Shown here in pieces: positions 53,371-63,431 of a DNA stretch of 64,000 nucleotides. Location: positions 1 through 64,000 of the forward strand of contig JAYQLX010000002.1 of assembly GCA_038143435.1 (NCBI GenBank), in the 5' to 3' direction. The position numbers were made by a program, and so were the translations under genes. Position 1 is the stretch's first letter. Every line of letters starts with the position of its first letter. This DNA comes from UBA8337 sp038143435. Its GTDB lineage: Bacteria; Pseudomonadota; Alphaproteobacteria; RS24. The notes beneath the pieces are model-generated. The model had not been told where the DNA came from and did no database searches. It saw only the letters and a program-made list of their open reading frames with translations.

Positions 53371-53982
53371 GTGGATTTCACCCTTGAAAAAGCGAAGGGC
53401 TGGCCATCAGCCCGCATTTTCGGGGTCGATGAAGCGGGGCGCGGGCCCTGGGCCGGGCCGGTGACGGCGGCGGCGATATGTCTGCCGCCCGATTTTGATC
53501 TCAGTGTCGATGACAGTAAAAAGCTGAGCGAAAAAAAGCGCGAGGCGCTGTTTGAAGAACTTGCTCGTCTGCCGCATGGCATTGGCACGGCCAGCGTTGA
53601 AGAAATTGACGCGCTGAATATTTTGCAAGCGACGTTTTTGGCCATGCGCCGCGCCGTTGACGGGCTGGCAGCGCAGCTTGGCGCACCGGCGCATGTGCTG
53701 GTGGACGGCAATCGGCTGCCCGACTGGCCATATGCGGGCCAAGCGGTGATTGGCGGCGATGGCCTATCCCCCAGCATTGCCGCCGCGTCCATATTGGCGA
53801 AAGTGACGCGCGACCGCGATATGGCGGCTTTGGACGCTGCATTTCCGGGCTATGGCTGGGCCTCGAATAAGGGCTATGGGGCAAAAGCGCATAAAGAGGG
53901 CTTGGAAAAGCTGGGCGTTACCCCGCATCACCGCAAATCTTATGCGCCGATTGCCAAGATATTGCAGGCCGAAACTGCTTGA
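53371..53982 (+). CDS. rnhB: Ribonuclease HII
   Basis: Removes ribonucleotides from DNA and RNA primers. Catalytic acids: FGVDEAGRGPWAGPVTAAA (DEAGRG motif, about residue 19), LSVDDSKKLSEKKRE, HVLVDGNRLPD (Asp) and AAASILAKVTRDRDM (Asp). 203 residues, standard. The start is GTG 53371, eight bases after the gcvPB stop. The window encodes both RNase HI and HII. In alphaproteobacteria rnhB commonly precedes the CcrM methyltransferase gene, as here. Confidence 0.96.
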   Translation: MDFTLEKAKGWPSARIFGVDEAGRGPWAGPVTAAAICLPPDFDLSVDDSKKLSEKKREALFEELARLPHGIGTASVEEIDALNILQATFLAMRRAVDGLAAQLGAPAHVLVDGNRLPDWPYAGQAVIGGDGLSPSIAAASILAKVTRDRDMAALDAAFPGYGWASNKGYGAKAHKEGLEKLGVTPHHRKSYAPIAKILQAETA

Positions 53983-54036
53983 GCCCCCCATATATGGTGG
54001 CTGTGGGGCATATTGTGGATAAATAGCGCTCCCACG

Positions 54037-54093
54037 GAATCCTCGCAAGCCATTGGAATCATTTAATTATTGACGCGAGACTCGCAATGACTC
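54037..54093. promoter_or_regulatory. Cluster of four GANTC methylation sites at the ccrM start
   Basis: GAATC at 54037-54041 and 54056-54060, then GACTC at 54079-54083 and 54089-54093, the last lying within the first codons of ccrM. GANTC is the recognition sequence of the enzyme encoded immediately downstream. On average one site per 256 bases is expected in unbiased DNA. In Caulobacter, methylation state of such sites influences ccrM transcription; here that is inference. Confidence 0.65.
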
Positions 54094-55197
54094 ATGGTGC
54101 AGGCATGGTTGAGAATCTGCCTTTGGACATGATTTTGCAGGGCGATTGCCTCGCGCAATTGCGCACGCTGCCCGATAGCAGCGTCGATTTGGTGTTTGCC
54201 GACCCGCCCTATAATTTGCAGTTAAAGGGCGATTTGCACCGCCCTGACGCCTCAAAAGTCGATGCGGTGGATGATGAGTGGGACAAATTCGACAATTTCG
54301 CCGCTTATGACGCTTTCACCCGCGCTTGGTTGGGTGAGACGCAGCGCGTTTTGAAGCCGAGCGGCACGCTTTGGGTCATTGGCTCATATCATAATATTTT
54401 CCGTGTCGGCACGGCTTTGCAAGATCTCGGTTATTGGATTTTGAACGATATTATCTGGCGCAAAACCAATCCGATGCCGAATTTTCGTGGCACGCGCTTC
54501 ACCAATGCGCATGAAACGCTGATTTGGGCCGCGCCGGACGAAAACGCCACCGGCTATACGTTCAATTATCAGGCCATGAAGACGCTGAATGATGATGTGC
54601 AAATGCGCTCTGATTGGAGCCTGCCGATTTGCACCGGCGGCGAGCGTTTGAAAGATGAGGGCGGCAGCAAGCTGCACCCGACGCAAAAGCCGGAAAGCCT
54701 GTTGCATCGCGTCTTGCTGGCCAGCACACAGGCCGGTGATGTGGTGCTCGACCCGTTTTTCGGCACCGGCACCACCGGCGCGGTGGCAAAAAAGCTGGGG
54801 CGGCATTTTATCGGCATTGAGGCCGAGGCCGATTATGCCGAAGCCGCCATGCAGCGCATTGGCCGCGTTGAAAAACTGTCAGATGCGGAACTTGAATTGA
54901 CGCAAAGCCCGAAAGCGCAGCCGCGCGTCGCCTTTGGCACGCTGGTCGAGCGCGGACTTGTGAAGCCGGGCATGCAGCTTTTCGGCCCGGCCGCGCAAAG
55001 TCAGCGCTAAAGTGCGGGCCGATGGCGCGGTGAAATTGGGGCGTGAGAAAAACGCCCCTTCAGGCAGCATTCATAAAATGGGCGCCGCCGCGCAAGGCGC
55101 GCCAAGCTGCAATGGCTGGACCTTCTGGCATTATAAAGACGGCGAAAAACTCGTACCGATTGATAATTTGCGGCAGAAAGTGCGCGATGAGGGGTAG
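54087..55197 (+). CDS. ccrM: Cell-cycle regulated adenine methyltransferase CcrM (GANTC-specific), one frameshift
   Basis: Beta-class N6-adenine DNA methyltransferase. Motif IV is VDLVFADPPYNLQLKGDLHR (about residue 35), followed by NDIIWRKTNPMPNFRGTRFT, LHPTQKPESLLHRVLLAST and the SAM site VVLDPFFGTGTTGAVAKKLG (FxGxG). The CcrM-specific C-terminal domain is in another frame: PSGSIHKMGAAAQGAPSCNG, then WTFWHYKDGEKLVPIDNLRQ. One surplus base near 55000-55010 separates them; the span is one over a multiple of three and the repaired length of ~369 fits CcrM (358 in Caulobacter). The start could also be ATG 54105. Confidence 0.94.
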
Positions 55198-55219
55198 GGG
55201 TTGCGCTTCTTTTCCTATT

Positions 55220-55618
55220 TTAACCGAGTTTTTTATCTTTTCTTTGTTGCTGCTTTGTAGTGCTTGTAGTGGCTATCTTGATATACGCGTTTATGATGGC
55301 TGCGGTTAAAACTGACGCATCATCGCCATAACCAATAAATGGCTAAAGAAAGTCTGGAATAACATCTGTTGGAACAATGAAAAATAAATAACCGGCAAAT
55401 GCCAGTCGCGCTAAACGCCGGAACGCACTATTGCTTGTGTCTGCAATGCAGTAACAGGCGGCAAATAAGGTCGGTTGTGAATGGGAAATGAACCAAAACC
55501 TTTTTGGCCTTTTTCCAAATATTTTTTTAATCCAGTCTAAGGCGCTTGTTTCATCGCCTTCTTCTACTTTAGGAGGAACTTTTATCTTTCCTTTCGGTGG
55601 CTTAAATTTGTCCAACAT
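55220..55618 (-). CDS. DUF1232 (YkvA-like) protein with an in-frame TAG
   Basis: Small membrane-associated protein of unknown function. After a Lys-rich N-terminal part, the DUF1232 core reads RLARLAFAGYLFFIVPTDVI then PDFL, and is interrupted by TAG; the same frame resumes PFIGYGDDASVLTAAIINAY and ends at TAA (55220-55222) after a basic tail. The Asp-Asp pair and spacing match the family except for one additional codon at the stop, so two small errors or a real mutation are possible. The gene is AT-richer than its surroundings. AGAGAA lies upstream of ATG 55618. Confidence 0.65.
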
Positions 55619-55705
55619 TATTGGTATTCTCTCTTATTCAGAAACCCCAAACACCCACCCCCTCATATTTGAGGGAGGTGGCTGAATGATACGGCGTGGG
55701 CCGGT

Positions 55706-56044
55706 TTAGTAACCGGCATTGGCGCGTTTTTCGGCCAATTTCTGACTGTAAAACGCGACCTTGCGGGTGAAGGTGGCATCACCCGGATGCAGTTCCAAAA
55801 GCCGCTCATATTTTTCCAGATTAATGGCAAATTCGCTGACCGGAATGGTTTTCAATTCGGCCAATAATTTGCGCGTCTCTCTATCGATTTCCGCCTTGCT
55901 CGGCATGTTCTCGCTCATTGCCGGGGCTTGTGTCGGGGCCGGCACATAGGCATTGGTTTCGGTTTCCGGCTCGCCGCGCATCAGCGTTACCAGCAGATAA
56001 AGGGCGACCACAACGGCGGTGGCAATTCCAAGACGGTTAAGCAT
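55706..56044 (-). CDS. Hypothetical membrane-anchored protein
   Basis: 112 residues, no family recognised. One N-terminal membrane helix (LGIATAVVVALYLLVTLM) is followed by a Pro/Thr-rich stretch (about residues 25-50) and a helical, charged C-terminal part (INLEKYERLLELHPGDATFT, then RKVAFYSQKLAEKRAN) that resembles a single TPR-like helical pair. AAGGAGAGAGAGC precedes ATG 56044, a strong ribosome site. It lies downstream of mutY on the same strand. Confidence 0.7.
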   Translation of the reverse strand: MLNRLGIATAVVVALYLLVTLMRGEPETETNAYVPAPTQAPAMSENMPSKAEIDRETRKLLAELKTIPVSEFAINLEKYERLLELHPGDATFTRKVAFYSQKLAEKRANAGY

Positions 56045-56131
56045 GCTCTCTCTCCTTTTTGTTCTTTTTGGAGCAAAACCAAGCTAACCATGCTTGGCGC
56101 GCGCGTCAATTATTCTGTTTCATGTTTTGTT

Positions 56132-57175
56132 TTATGGCAAAAGCACCGCTTTCCACACTTTTTGCATCAGGCTGGGCAAAGCCGCCTCGGCAAAATCGCG
56201 CGGGTGCAGCCAGATATGATCGCGCGGCTTGCGAAACCCTTTCGGGGCGTTTTGCGCCTGCATTTTGAGGGTCAGGCGAAAATGGGTGAACACATGCACC
56301 ACCGTGCCGTCCAACGCCGTCCATTGCGCGGGCAGGGTTGCGGGCAATGGGCTGTCATTGGCCGTATCCCAGCCGCTTGAAGGAAAGCACAACATGCCAC
56401 CCAACAGGCCCTTATCGGGGCGGCGATGCAGCAGCACTTCGCCTTTGGCATTTTCGAGCCAATAAACCGTGCCGCTGCGCTCGGGCTTCGGTTTTTTCGG
56501 GGCTTTTTGGGGCAGGCTTTCCGCTATGCCGCTGTGCCGCGCTTGGCATGGTTTGTGCCACGGGCAAATCAAGCAATTGGGCCGCTTCGGCGTGCACAAG
56601 GTTGCGCCCAAATCCATCATGGCTTGGGCGAAATCACCGGGTCGGTCGGCCGGCACAAGGCTTTGGTTTTTCTGCTTGATGAGGGGCTTAAGCGCGGGCA
56701 GCGGCGTCTCCAGCCCATAAAGCCGCGCCAAAACCCGCTCAATATTGCCGTCAACCGGCGCGGCCTCGCGGTTAAAGGCAATGGCGGCAATGGCCGCCGC
56801 CGTATAGGGGCCGATGCCGGGCAGTTTGAGCAAAGCCTCTTCTTCATCGGGAAATGTGCCCTTATATTCGGCGACAATCAGGCGCGCGCATTTCAACAGA
56901 TTGCGGGCGCGGCTGTAATAGCCAAGCCCGGCCCATGCCGCCATTACCGCCTCGTCTTCGGCGGCGGCCAGCGCGTCATTGGTGGGGAATAAGCGCAGAA
57001 ATTTCTCAAAATAGGGTTTGACCGTGGTCACGGTGGTTTGTTGCAACATGATTTCCGACAGCCAGACATGATAGGGGTCAGGCTTCTGGCCGCGGCGCGC
57101 GCGCCATGGCAGGCTGCGGGCATTTTTGTCATACCAATCAAGCAGCGCGGAAACGGGGTCAACTGTGGCAGGCAT
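56132..57175 (-). CDS. mutY: A/G-specific adenine DNA glycosylase MutY
   Basis: Removes adenine opposite 8-oxoguanine. The catalytic Glu is in WLSEIMLQQTTVTTVKPYFE, the helix-hairpin-helix in LLKLPGIGPYTAAAIAAIAF, followed by the catalytic Asp in PVDGNIERVLARLYG. The 4Fe-4S ligands CTPKRPNCLICPWHKPC have the exact 6-2-5 spacing. A C-terminal NUDIX-like domain (residues ~235-347) recognises 8-oxoG. ATG 57175 is chosen because similarity starts there; it has no Shine-Dalgarno, so a leaderless message is possible. Divergent from the DciA gene. Confidence 0.96.
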   Translation of the reverse strand: MPATVDPVSALLDWYDKNARSLPWRARRGQKPDPYHVWLSEIMLQQTTVTTVKPYFEKFLRLFPTNDALAAAEDEAVMAAWAGLGYYSRARNLLKCARLIVAEYKGTFPDEEEALLKLPGIGPYTAAAIAAIAFNREAAPVDGNIERVLARLYGLETPLPALKPLIKQKNQSLVPADRPGDFAQAMMDLGATLCTPKRPNCLICPWHKPCQARHSGIAESLPQKAPKKPKPERSGTVYWLENAKGEVLLHRRPDKGLLGGMLCFPSSGWDTANDSPLPATLPAQWTALDGTVVHVFTHFRLTLKMQAQNAPKGFRKPRDHIWLHPRDFAEAALPSLMQKVWKAVLLP

Positions 57176-57212
57176 ATATGCTATGCTAACGCAATTGCAT
57201 GAAGGAGCAAGC

Positions 57213-57740
57213 ATGAAGCCGCCCCCGCAAAACTGGCGCGATGTGCCGCAGACCAAACCGGCGCGCGGCTTTCAAGGTCGTTCGGTTGGTGCCGTATTGG
57301 GGCGGATTATTGCTCCGACTTTGAAAAAGCGCGGCTTTCGGCAGATCGATATTCTTGCCCATTGGCCGATGATTGTCGGCCCGCAATTGGCGGCTTTGTC
57401 TTGTCCCGAGCGGATATCGCGCAGCGGGCGTTTGTCGCCCGATGGCGGGGCGGTGCTGACCGTCAAGGTTGAAGGCGCGATGGCGCTGGAAGTGCAGCAT
57501 ATGGCGCCGCTTATTTTGGAGCGTATCAACCAGCATTACGGGCAAGGCGCAATTACCCGTCTTAATATTGTGCAAGGGCCGTTGCCGCTGGATTATTTGC
57601 AAGCGCAAAAAAAACGCCAAACGCCGCTATCGGAGACCGAATTGGATGCTGCCGAGGCGACGCTGGAAGGCTTTGAAAGCAGCCGCTTGAAGCAGGCTTT
57701 GGCGCGTTTGGGCGCGCGGGTGCAGCGCAAATCGGGATAA
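57213..57740 (+). CDS. DciA-like protein (DUF721), probable replicative helicase loader
   Basis: DUF721 proteins include DciA, which loads the DnaB helicase in bacteria that lack DnaC. The domain is about residues 20-120: GRIIAPTLKKRGFRQIDILA, HWPMIVGPQLAALSCPERIS and GAVLTVKVEGAMALEVQHMA, followed by a basic C-terminal helix (LKQALARLGARVQRK). ATG 57213 with GGAG upstream, 175 residues. It heads the dciA-dsbA-smc series that is conserved next to mutY in alphaproteobacteria. Confidence 0.85.
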   Translation: MKPPPQNWRDVPQTKPARGFQGRSVGAVLGRIIAPTLKKRGFRQIDILAHWPMIVGPQLAALSCPERISRSGRLSPDGGAVLTVKVEGAMALEVQHMAPLILERINQHYGQGAITRLNIVQGPLPLDYLQAQKKRQTPLSETELDAAEATLEGFESSRLKQALARLGARVQRKSG

Positions 57741-57851
57741 TGCGGCGCTAAGTTGTCCACAGGCGGCGAAAATGCCGAAACGCGAATAAAACCGCTTTTC
57801 GGGTGCAGTGCGATATAATCAGATCATCAACGCGATTCGGGAGTCTTCTGC

Positions 57852-58607
57852 GTGTCCAAACAAAATCAAATCATTATCGCTATTGTAGCTGTCGGGCTTG
57901 TTGCTCTTATCGCTGTTTTCGGCATCGCCAAAACACCGGCCAAAACGCTAATCAGAACGAAGGCAATGCAGATAGCGCGGCTGAAGCCGAAACCGCACAA
58001 GCGCCCGGCCATCGGCCCGGTCGGCACAAATTGACTGCGCCGGATGAAGATTTGGGGCGCTTGAAACGCCGAATCCGCTTGGCGAAATTGTGCTGGGCAA
58101 GGCCGACGCGCCGGTGACGATTGTCGAATATTCATCGCTCACCTGCCCGCATTGCGGCGCTTTCATCGCGAAACCTTGCCCGAATTGACTGAGAAATATA
58201 TTGATAAAGGGTTGGTCAAAATCTATTTCCGGCCCTTCCCCTTCGACCCTTATGCCACTGCCGGTGCCATGCTGGCGCATTGTGTCAGCCCTGCCGCGCA
58301 GGTTTCTTTTCTCGACATATTGTTCAAACGCCAGCAGCAATGGATACAGGCCGAACAGCCCATGTCGGCCCTGCAAGCCATCGCCCAACAGGCCGGCCTG
58401 TCAGAAAGCGATTTTGTGGTTTGCCTGAAAGACCAAAACAGGCTGGATGGTATTCGCAATATTCAATCGCGCGCTGCTGAAGAATTGGGGGTGCGTTCAA
58501 CCCCGACCTTTTTCATCAATGGCGACAAGCTGGAAGGCAATCAGCCGCTGGCCGCTTTCGAGAAAATGCTGAAGCCGCTTCTGGCCGATTTTGAGGGAAT
58601 GCAGTAA
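57852..58607 (+). CDS. DsbA-family thiol:disulfide oxidoreductase, three frameshifts
   Basis: Exported or membrane-anchored thioredoxin-fold protein. N-terminal helix (IIIAIVAVGLVALIAVFGIA) from GTG 57852 (GGGAG upstream), then a linker (NQNEGNADSAAEAETAQAP) in a second frame, the catalytic part VTIVEYSSLTCPHCGAF (CPHC active site) in a third, and the rest (FHRETLPELTEKYIDKGLVK; cis-Pro region VRSTPTFFINGDKLEGNQPL) in the first again. One missing base at each break (near 57950, in GGGG at about 58054, and in TTT at about 58165) restores it. It is immediately followed by smc, with no gap. Confidence 0.88.
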
Positions 58608-61600
58608 ATGAAGTTTGACCGCCTTCGCCTCACCGGCTTCAAATCCTTTGTCGACCCCGTCGATCTCGATATTCTGCCCGGCATGACCGGCGTTGTCGGC
58701 CCCAATGGCTGCGGCAAATCCAATCTCTTGGAAGCCTTGCGCTGGGTCATGGGCGAAACCTCTTATAAATCCATGCGTGGTTCGGGCATGGAAGATGTGA
58801 TTTTCTCCGGCACCAATGCGCGACCGGCGCGCAATCATGCCGAAGTGGTGCTGATGCTCGACAATGCGGCGCGCGATGCCACGGCTGAGTTTAATGATAG
58901 CGATAATATAGAAGTGGTGCGGCGCATTGAGCGCGATGCCGGTTCGGCCTATCGCATAAATGGTCGCGATGTGCGGGCCCGCGATGTGCAATTAATGTTT
59001 GCCGATGCCTCGACCGGCTCGCGTTCCAATTCATTGGTCAAGCAGGGGCAAATCGGCGAGATTATCAATGCCAAGCCGGAAGCACGGCGGCGTATTTTGG
59101 AAGAAGCGGCGGGCATATCGGGCTGCATTCGCGCCGCCATGAGGCCGAATTGCGTCTCAATAGCGCCGAGCGCAATTTGGAAAAATTGGAAGAAACCATC
59201 ACCAATTTGGAAACCCAATTGCGCCAGTTGAAACGCCAAGCGCGCCAAGCGAGCCGTTATAAAAACATTTCCGGTCAAATCCGCGAAGTGGAAGCTTTGT
59301 CTTTGCATTTGCGCTGGCAGCAAGCCGTCAATGCGGTGGCGGCCTGCGAAAGCGAGCTGGTCGATGCGCGCAAAGCGGTTTCTGAAGCCGGTTTGGCTTC
59401 AGCGCAAGCCAGCACGGCGCAATCAGAGGCGCAAGCCAGCCTGCCCGAATTGCGCGATAGCGAAGCGGCGGCTGCAGCGGCATTGCGACGTTTGACATTG
59501 GAACAAGAAAGCCTTGATGGTGAAGCCAAGCGCGCTGAAGAGATGATTGCGCGCCTGAAATCGCAAATTGAAACCGTCTTGCAAGACGTCAAACGCGAAA
59601 CGCAAACCCTGGCTGATGCCGAAGCGCAACTGACGCGGTTGGCCGAGGAAGAAGCGGAAATTCGCGCCTCGATTTCTGACGATGAACAAGCGGCGGAAGC
59701 CGAAGCGGCGGCCGAATTGGAAGCCGCGATGGCGGCTTTAAGCGCCAGCGAAGCCGCTTATGATGCGGCCAATCGCGCGGCGGCGGAATATCAGGCGCGC
59801 AAACAAGCGCTCGACAATACATTGGCGCAAAATGCCCAACGTCGCGAAAAATTATTGGCCGAACAAAAGCAAGCGGAAAACAGCCGCAGCGATGTTGAAC
59901 ACGCCATTTCGGCTGATTTTGATGTGGCGGCGCGGCGCAGCGAATTGCAGGAATTGGAAAGCCAAAACAATGCGGCAGCAAAAGCATTGAACGAAAGCCG
60001 AAAAGCCTATCGCGCGGCGCGAGAAGCGCAAAGCGCGGCGGCCGAACCGGCGCGTGAAGCGCGCGCCGCATTGGAGCGACTGGTCGGCGAGCGCGAAGCT
60101 TTGGCGCGCCTGTTTGCGCAGCATGATGAAACCGACTATGCCGCTTTGGTCGATGATGTGACGGTGACGCATGGCTATGAAACGGCATTGGGCGCGGCAT
60201 TGGGTGATGATTTGGAAGCGTCACCGGATATGAATGCCCCGGCCGTATGGGCCAAGCTGGGCGAGGAAGCCCTGGCGCAAAATCTGCCCAATGGGGTGGA
60301 GAGCCTTGCCGCTTATGTTGCCGGTTCGCCGCTTTTGACCCGCGCTTTGTCGCAGGTCGGTTTGGTGGCGCGCCATGAAGGCGCAAAATTGCAAAGCGCG
60401 CTTTTGCCGGGCCAGAAATTGGTCTCGCCGGAAGGTGATTTATGGCGATGGGACGGCTATAGCCATAAGGCGGAAGCACCGACCGGCGCAGCCAAACGCT
60501 GGCGCAACGGGCGCGTCTGGAAGATTTGCAAGATGAAATTTCGGCGCCGCCGAAACCTGCTTTAACGGCCGCTTTGGAGGCGCAAGAAAAGGCGCGCAAG
60601 TGCGGTTGAGGTCGCCAGCGCCGCGCAAGACAATGCGCGGGAAGAAGCGCGTCACGCCCAAAGCGCCGTTGCCGAGGCGCAAAAATCAATGGCTGAGGCG
60701 GAATCCGCAATGGCCGCGCAAAATGAAAAGCTGAAAGCGCTGGATGGAAGCCTGAAACGCATTGCCGCCGATTTGGATGATTGAGCGATAGCGACAAAAC
60801 CGGCCAATACCGATTTGCAACATCTCGGCGGGCAAGAAGAACTCGTGCAAGCGGTCGAAGCGACGCGGGGCACAATGGAAAGCGCGCGCCTGACGCATGG
60901 TGAAAAACGCGGTGCGCTGGATGGTTTGAAATCGCGCCGCGAAAGCGCGATGCGCGGATGCAGAGATTGGCCGATGATGGCCAGCAATGGTCGGAGCGAA
61001 AACAGGCGGCGGGCAATCACATTGAGGCATTGGCCGAGCGTCAGGCCGCCAGCGAGGAAGAATTGAGCGGCTATCAACATGTGCCGGACAATCTTGCCGA
61101 ACGTCGCGCCAAGCTCGCCGATTTACTGGTCGAAGCTGAAGCGAACGGCAAAAAGCCGCCGATGCACTGGCGCAGGCGGAAACCAAATTGGGCGATGCCG
61201 ATGCGCGGGTGAAGGAAACGCAAGCCGCCACTGCCGAGGCGCGGGAAACGCAAGTGCGCTTGGAAGCGACGCTGGAGGCCAATCAGCAGCGTTTGCAGGA
61301 AAATGCCCAGCGGGTGCGCGAGGCGTTGCAAATCGAGCCGGAACAGGCTTTGGCGATATCGGGTCATGACCCTGAAAAGCCGTTTCCTGAGGCCGAGGCG
61401 ATGGAAAGCAAGCTGGAGAAATTGCGCCGCGAGCGGGAAAATCTTGGCGGGGTCAATTTGCGCGCCGGTGATGAAGCCGATGAGGTGCAAGAGCAAATTG
61501 ACACCATGACGGCGGAGCATGAAGAATTGACCGCCGCCATCAATAAATTGCGCCACGGTATTGGCCAGCTTAATCGCGAAGGGCGGCAGCGTTTGCTGGC

Positions 61601-62117
61601 CGCTTTTGAATCGGTGAACACCCATTTTAAACGTCTGTTTACGCAATTATTCGGTGGCGGCTCGGCCGAGCTGACCTTGACCGAAAGCGATGACCCGCTG
61701 CAAGCAGGGCTGGAAATTCTCGCCCATCCGCCGGGCAAAAAACCGCAAGTCATGTCGCTTTTATCGGGCGGGGAACAGGCTTTGACGGCCACGGCACTGA
61801 TTTTCGCCGTCTTCCTCACCAATCCGTCGCCGATTTGTGTGCTCGATGAGGTCGATGCGCCGCTCGATGACGCCAATGTGGAGCGTTTTTGCAATCTTGT
61901 TAAAGAGATTGCCGATGAGACCGGCACACGCTTTTTGGTGATCACCCATCACGCTTTGACGATGGCGCGCATGGACCGTTTATTCGGTGTGACCATGCAA
62001 GAACGCGGCGTCAGCCAATTGCTGTCGGTTGATTTGACGACGGCTGAACAATTTGCCGAAAGCGGCCGCGACAAAATCGCGGATAAAGATAATTTAGAAA
62101 CAAAATCAATAGGTTAG
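58608..62117 (+). CDS. smc: Chromosome segregation protein SMC, several frameshifts
   Basis: Condensin ATPase that organises and segregates the chromosome. N-terminal ATPase half: FKSFVDPVDLDILPGMTGVV then GPNGCGKSNLLEALRWVMGE (Walker A) and LVKQGQIGEIINAKPEARRR. Long coiled coils flank a hinge near DYAALVDDVTVTHGYETALG. C-terminal half: VMSLLSGGEQALTATALIFA (signature) and SPICVLDEVDAPLDDANVER (Walker B). Length 3,510 bases fits a ~1,170-residue SMC, but the frame changes at least six times (about 59124, 60510, 60600, 60785, 60955, 61150). The first is repaired by one C, giving GISGLHSRRHEAELRL. All domains are present, so loss of function is unlikely. Confidence 0.93.
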
Positions 62118-62132
62118 ATAATGGCGGGTGGC

Positions 62133-62161
62133 TTGACAATCCGTCCGCTTAAAAGTAGTGT
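62133..62161 (+). promoter_or_regulatory. Putative promoter of the ATP synthase Fo operon
   Basis: A perfect -35 TTGACA (62133-62138), 17-base spacer and weak -10 TAGTGT (62156-62161) lie in the 137-base gap between smc and atpI, giving a leader of about 90 bases. Confidence 0.5.
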
Positions 62162-62254
62162 GCGCCTCATCCGGCTGGCAGAAATGCTGGGTTTTTGGCG
62201 GTTTGAAGAGCAGTTTTCAAATGTTCGGCAACACCGTTTGAAGGAGACAAATCG

Positions 62255-62605
62255 ATGGCGTCACCGAAATATGAGCGTGATCGGCTGGAGGCTCTGGAAA
62301 AGAAACTCTCTGCCTCCCGGCAACGGCATCAGCCCGAAGAACAGGGCCGCGCCAATGCCAGCATGTTGGGTCTCGCCTGGCGCTTGACCATTGAAATGTT
62401 GGCCGGCATCGGCGTTGGCGGTTTTATCGGCTGGTGGATGGACAAAGTGCTTGGCACGGCGCCCATTTTCATGTTGCTGATGTTGGTGCTCGGCATGGGC
62501 GCCGGATTAATGAATTCAGTCCGCACGGTTGCTGAAATGCGCCGTAAGCAGGACGCACTGGACGCGGCGCGGCATTCTGCCCAAACCGCACAAGATGAGG
62601 AGTAA
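62255..62605 (+). CDS. atpI: ATP synthase accessory protein AtpI
   Basis: Small membrane protein that assists c-ring assembly or Mg2+ supply for the synthase. It has a charged N-terminus and two transmembrane helices (WRLTIEMLAGIGVGGFIGWW and APIFMLLMLVLGMGAGLMNS) joined by the conserved MDKVLGT loop, then a basic/charged tail. 116 residues. GAAGGAG precedes ATG 62255. It is first in the Fo operon; four bases separate it from atpB. Confidence 0.93.
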   Translation: MASPKYERDRLEALEKKLSASRQRHQPEEQGRANASMLGLAWRLTIEMLAGIGVGGFIGWWMDKVLGTAPIFMLLMLVLGMGAGLMNSVRTVAEMRRKQDALDAARHSAQTAQDEE

Positions 62606-62608
62606 GGC

Positions 62609-63379
62609 GTGGCTGGCAATTCCGAAGGTGGCGCAGGTATGGATCCGATGCACCAATTTGAGGTGCATCCGATTATTGAACTTCCCGCTCTGGCCGGTAT
62701 TGATACTTCTTTCACCAATTCATCGTTGTGGATGGTGCTGGCGGTCGGTCTGTCCGGCCTGTTCATGCTCATGGCGTCGAGCCGCACCGCATTGGTGCCC
62801 GGGCGTTTGCAGCTCATGGGCGAAATGGCTTACGGCTTTGTCGCCAATATGATTAAGGAAAATGTCGGCACGGAAGGCATGCGCTTCTTCCCCTTCATTT
62901 TCTCGCTTTTCATGTTCATTTTGTTTTGCAACATGCTCGGCATGCTGCCCTATAGCTTCACCGTGACGAGCCACCTTATCGTTACTTTTGCACTGGCGGC
63001 TGTTGTCTTTTGCATGGTAACGGCGGTCGGCTTTATCCGTCACGGTATCGGCTTTTTGAAATTATTCGTGCCGTCAGGCATTCCGGTGGTCATGGTGCCG
63101 CTTTTGGTGCTGATTGAAGTGATTTCTTATCTCACCCGTCCGGTCAGCCTGTCTGTGCGTTTGTTCGGCAATATGATGGCCGGACACACAATGTTGAAAA
63201 TTTTCGGTGGTTTCGTGGTCGGGCTGAGCTCGGCCGGTCTGGTGCCGCTGGCCATTGCGCCTTTCGCGCTCATGGTTGCGCTCACCGGTCTGGAATTGCT
63301 GATTGCGGGTTTGCAGGCCTATGTGTTCACCATATTGACCTGCATTTACCTGAACGAAGCCATCCATATGGATCATTAG
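62609..63379 (+). CDS. atpB: ATP synthase Fo subunit a
   Basis: Forms the proton half-channels against the c-ring. Five or six helices in 256 residues. The essential Arg lies in LTRPVSLSVRLFGNMMAGHT (about residue 180), and the C-terminal helix pair LIAGLQAYVFTILTCIYLNE and AIHMDH is typical of alphaproteobacteria. The N-terminus DPMHQFEVHPIIEL matches relatives. The start is GTG 62609, eight bases after GAGGAG. Confidence 0.97.
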   Translation: MAGNSEGGAGMDPMHQFEVHPIIELPALAGIDTSFTNSSLWMVLAVGLSGLFMLMASSRTALVPGRLQLMGEMAYGFVANMIKENVGTEGMRFFPFIFSLFMFILFCNMLGMLPYSFTVTSHLIVTFALAAVVFCMVTAVGFIRHGIGFLKLFVPSGIPVVMVPLLVLIEVISYLTRPVSLSVRLFGNMMAGHTMLKIFGGFVVGLSSAGLVPLAIAPFALMVALTGLELLIAGLQAYVFTILTCIYLNEAIHMDH

Positions 63380-63431
63380 ATTAACCCTATTTTATAACTA
63401 ACCGCCCACGGGCATTTTGGAGGTTGAAACC

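Noticed and set aside
59589..61016. 475-codon open frame on the minus strand
   Set aside because: It is antisense to smc, whose coiled-coil composition leaves long open frames on the opposite strand; the product has no domain-like pattern.
58608..62117. smc as a decayed pseudogene
   Set aside because: All ATPase and hinge motifs are intact and the total length is normal; the breaks look like single-base indels of the same kind as elsewhere.
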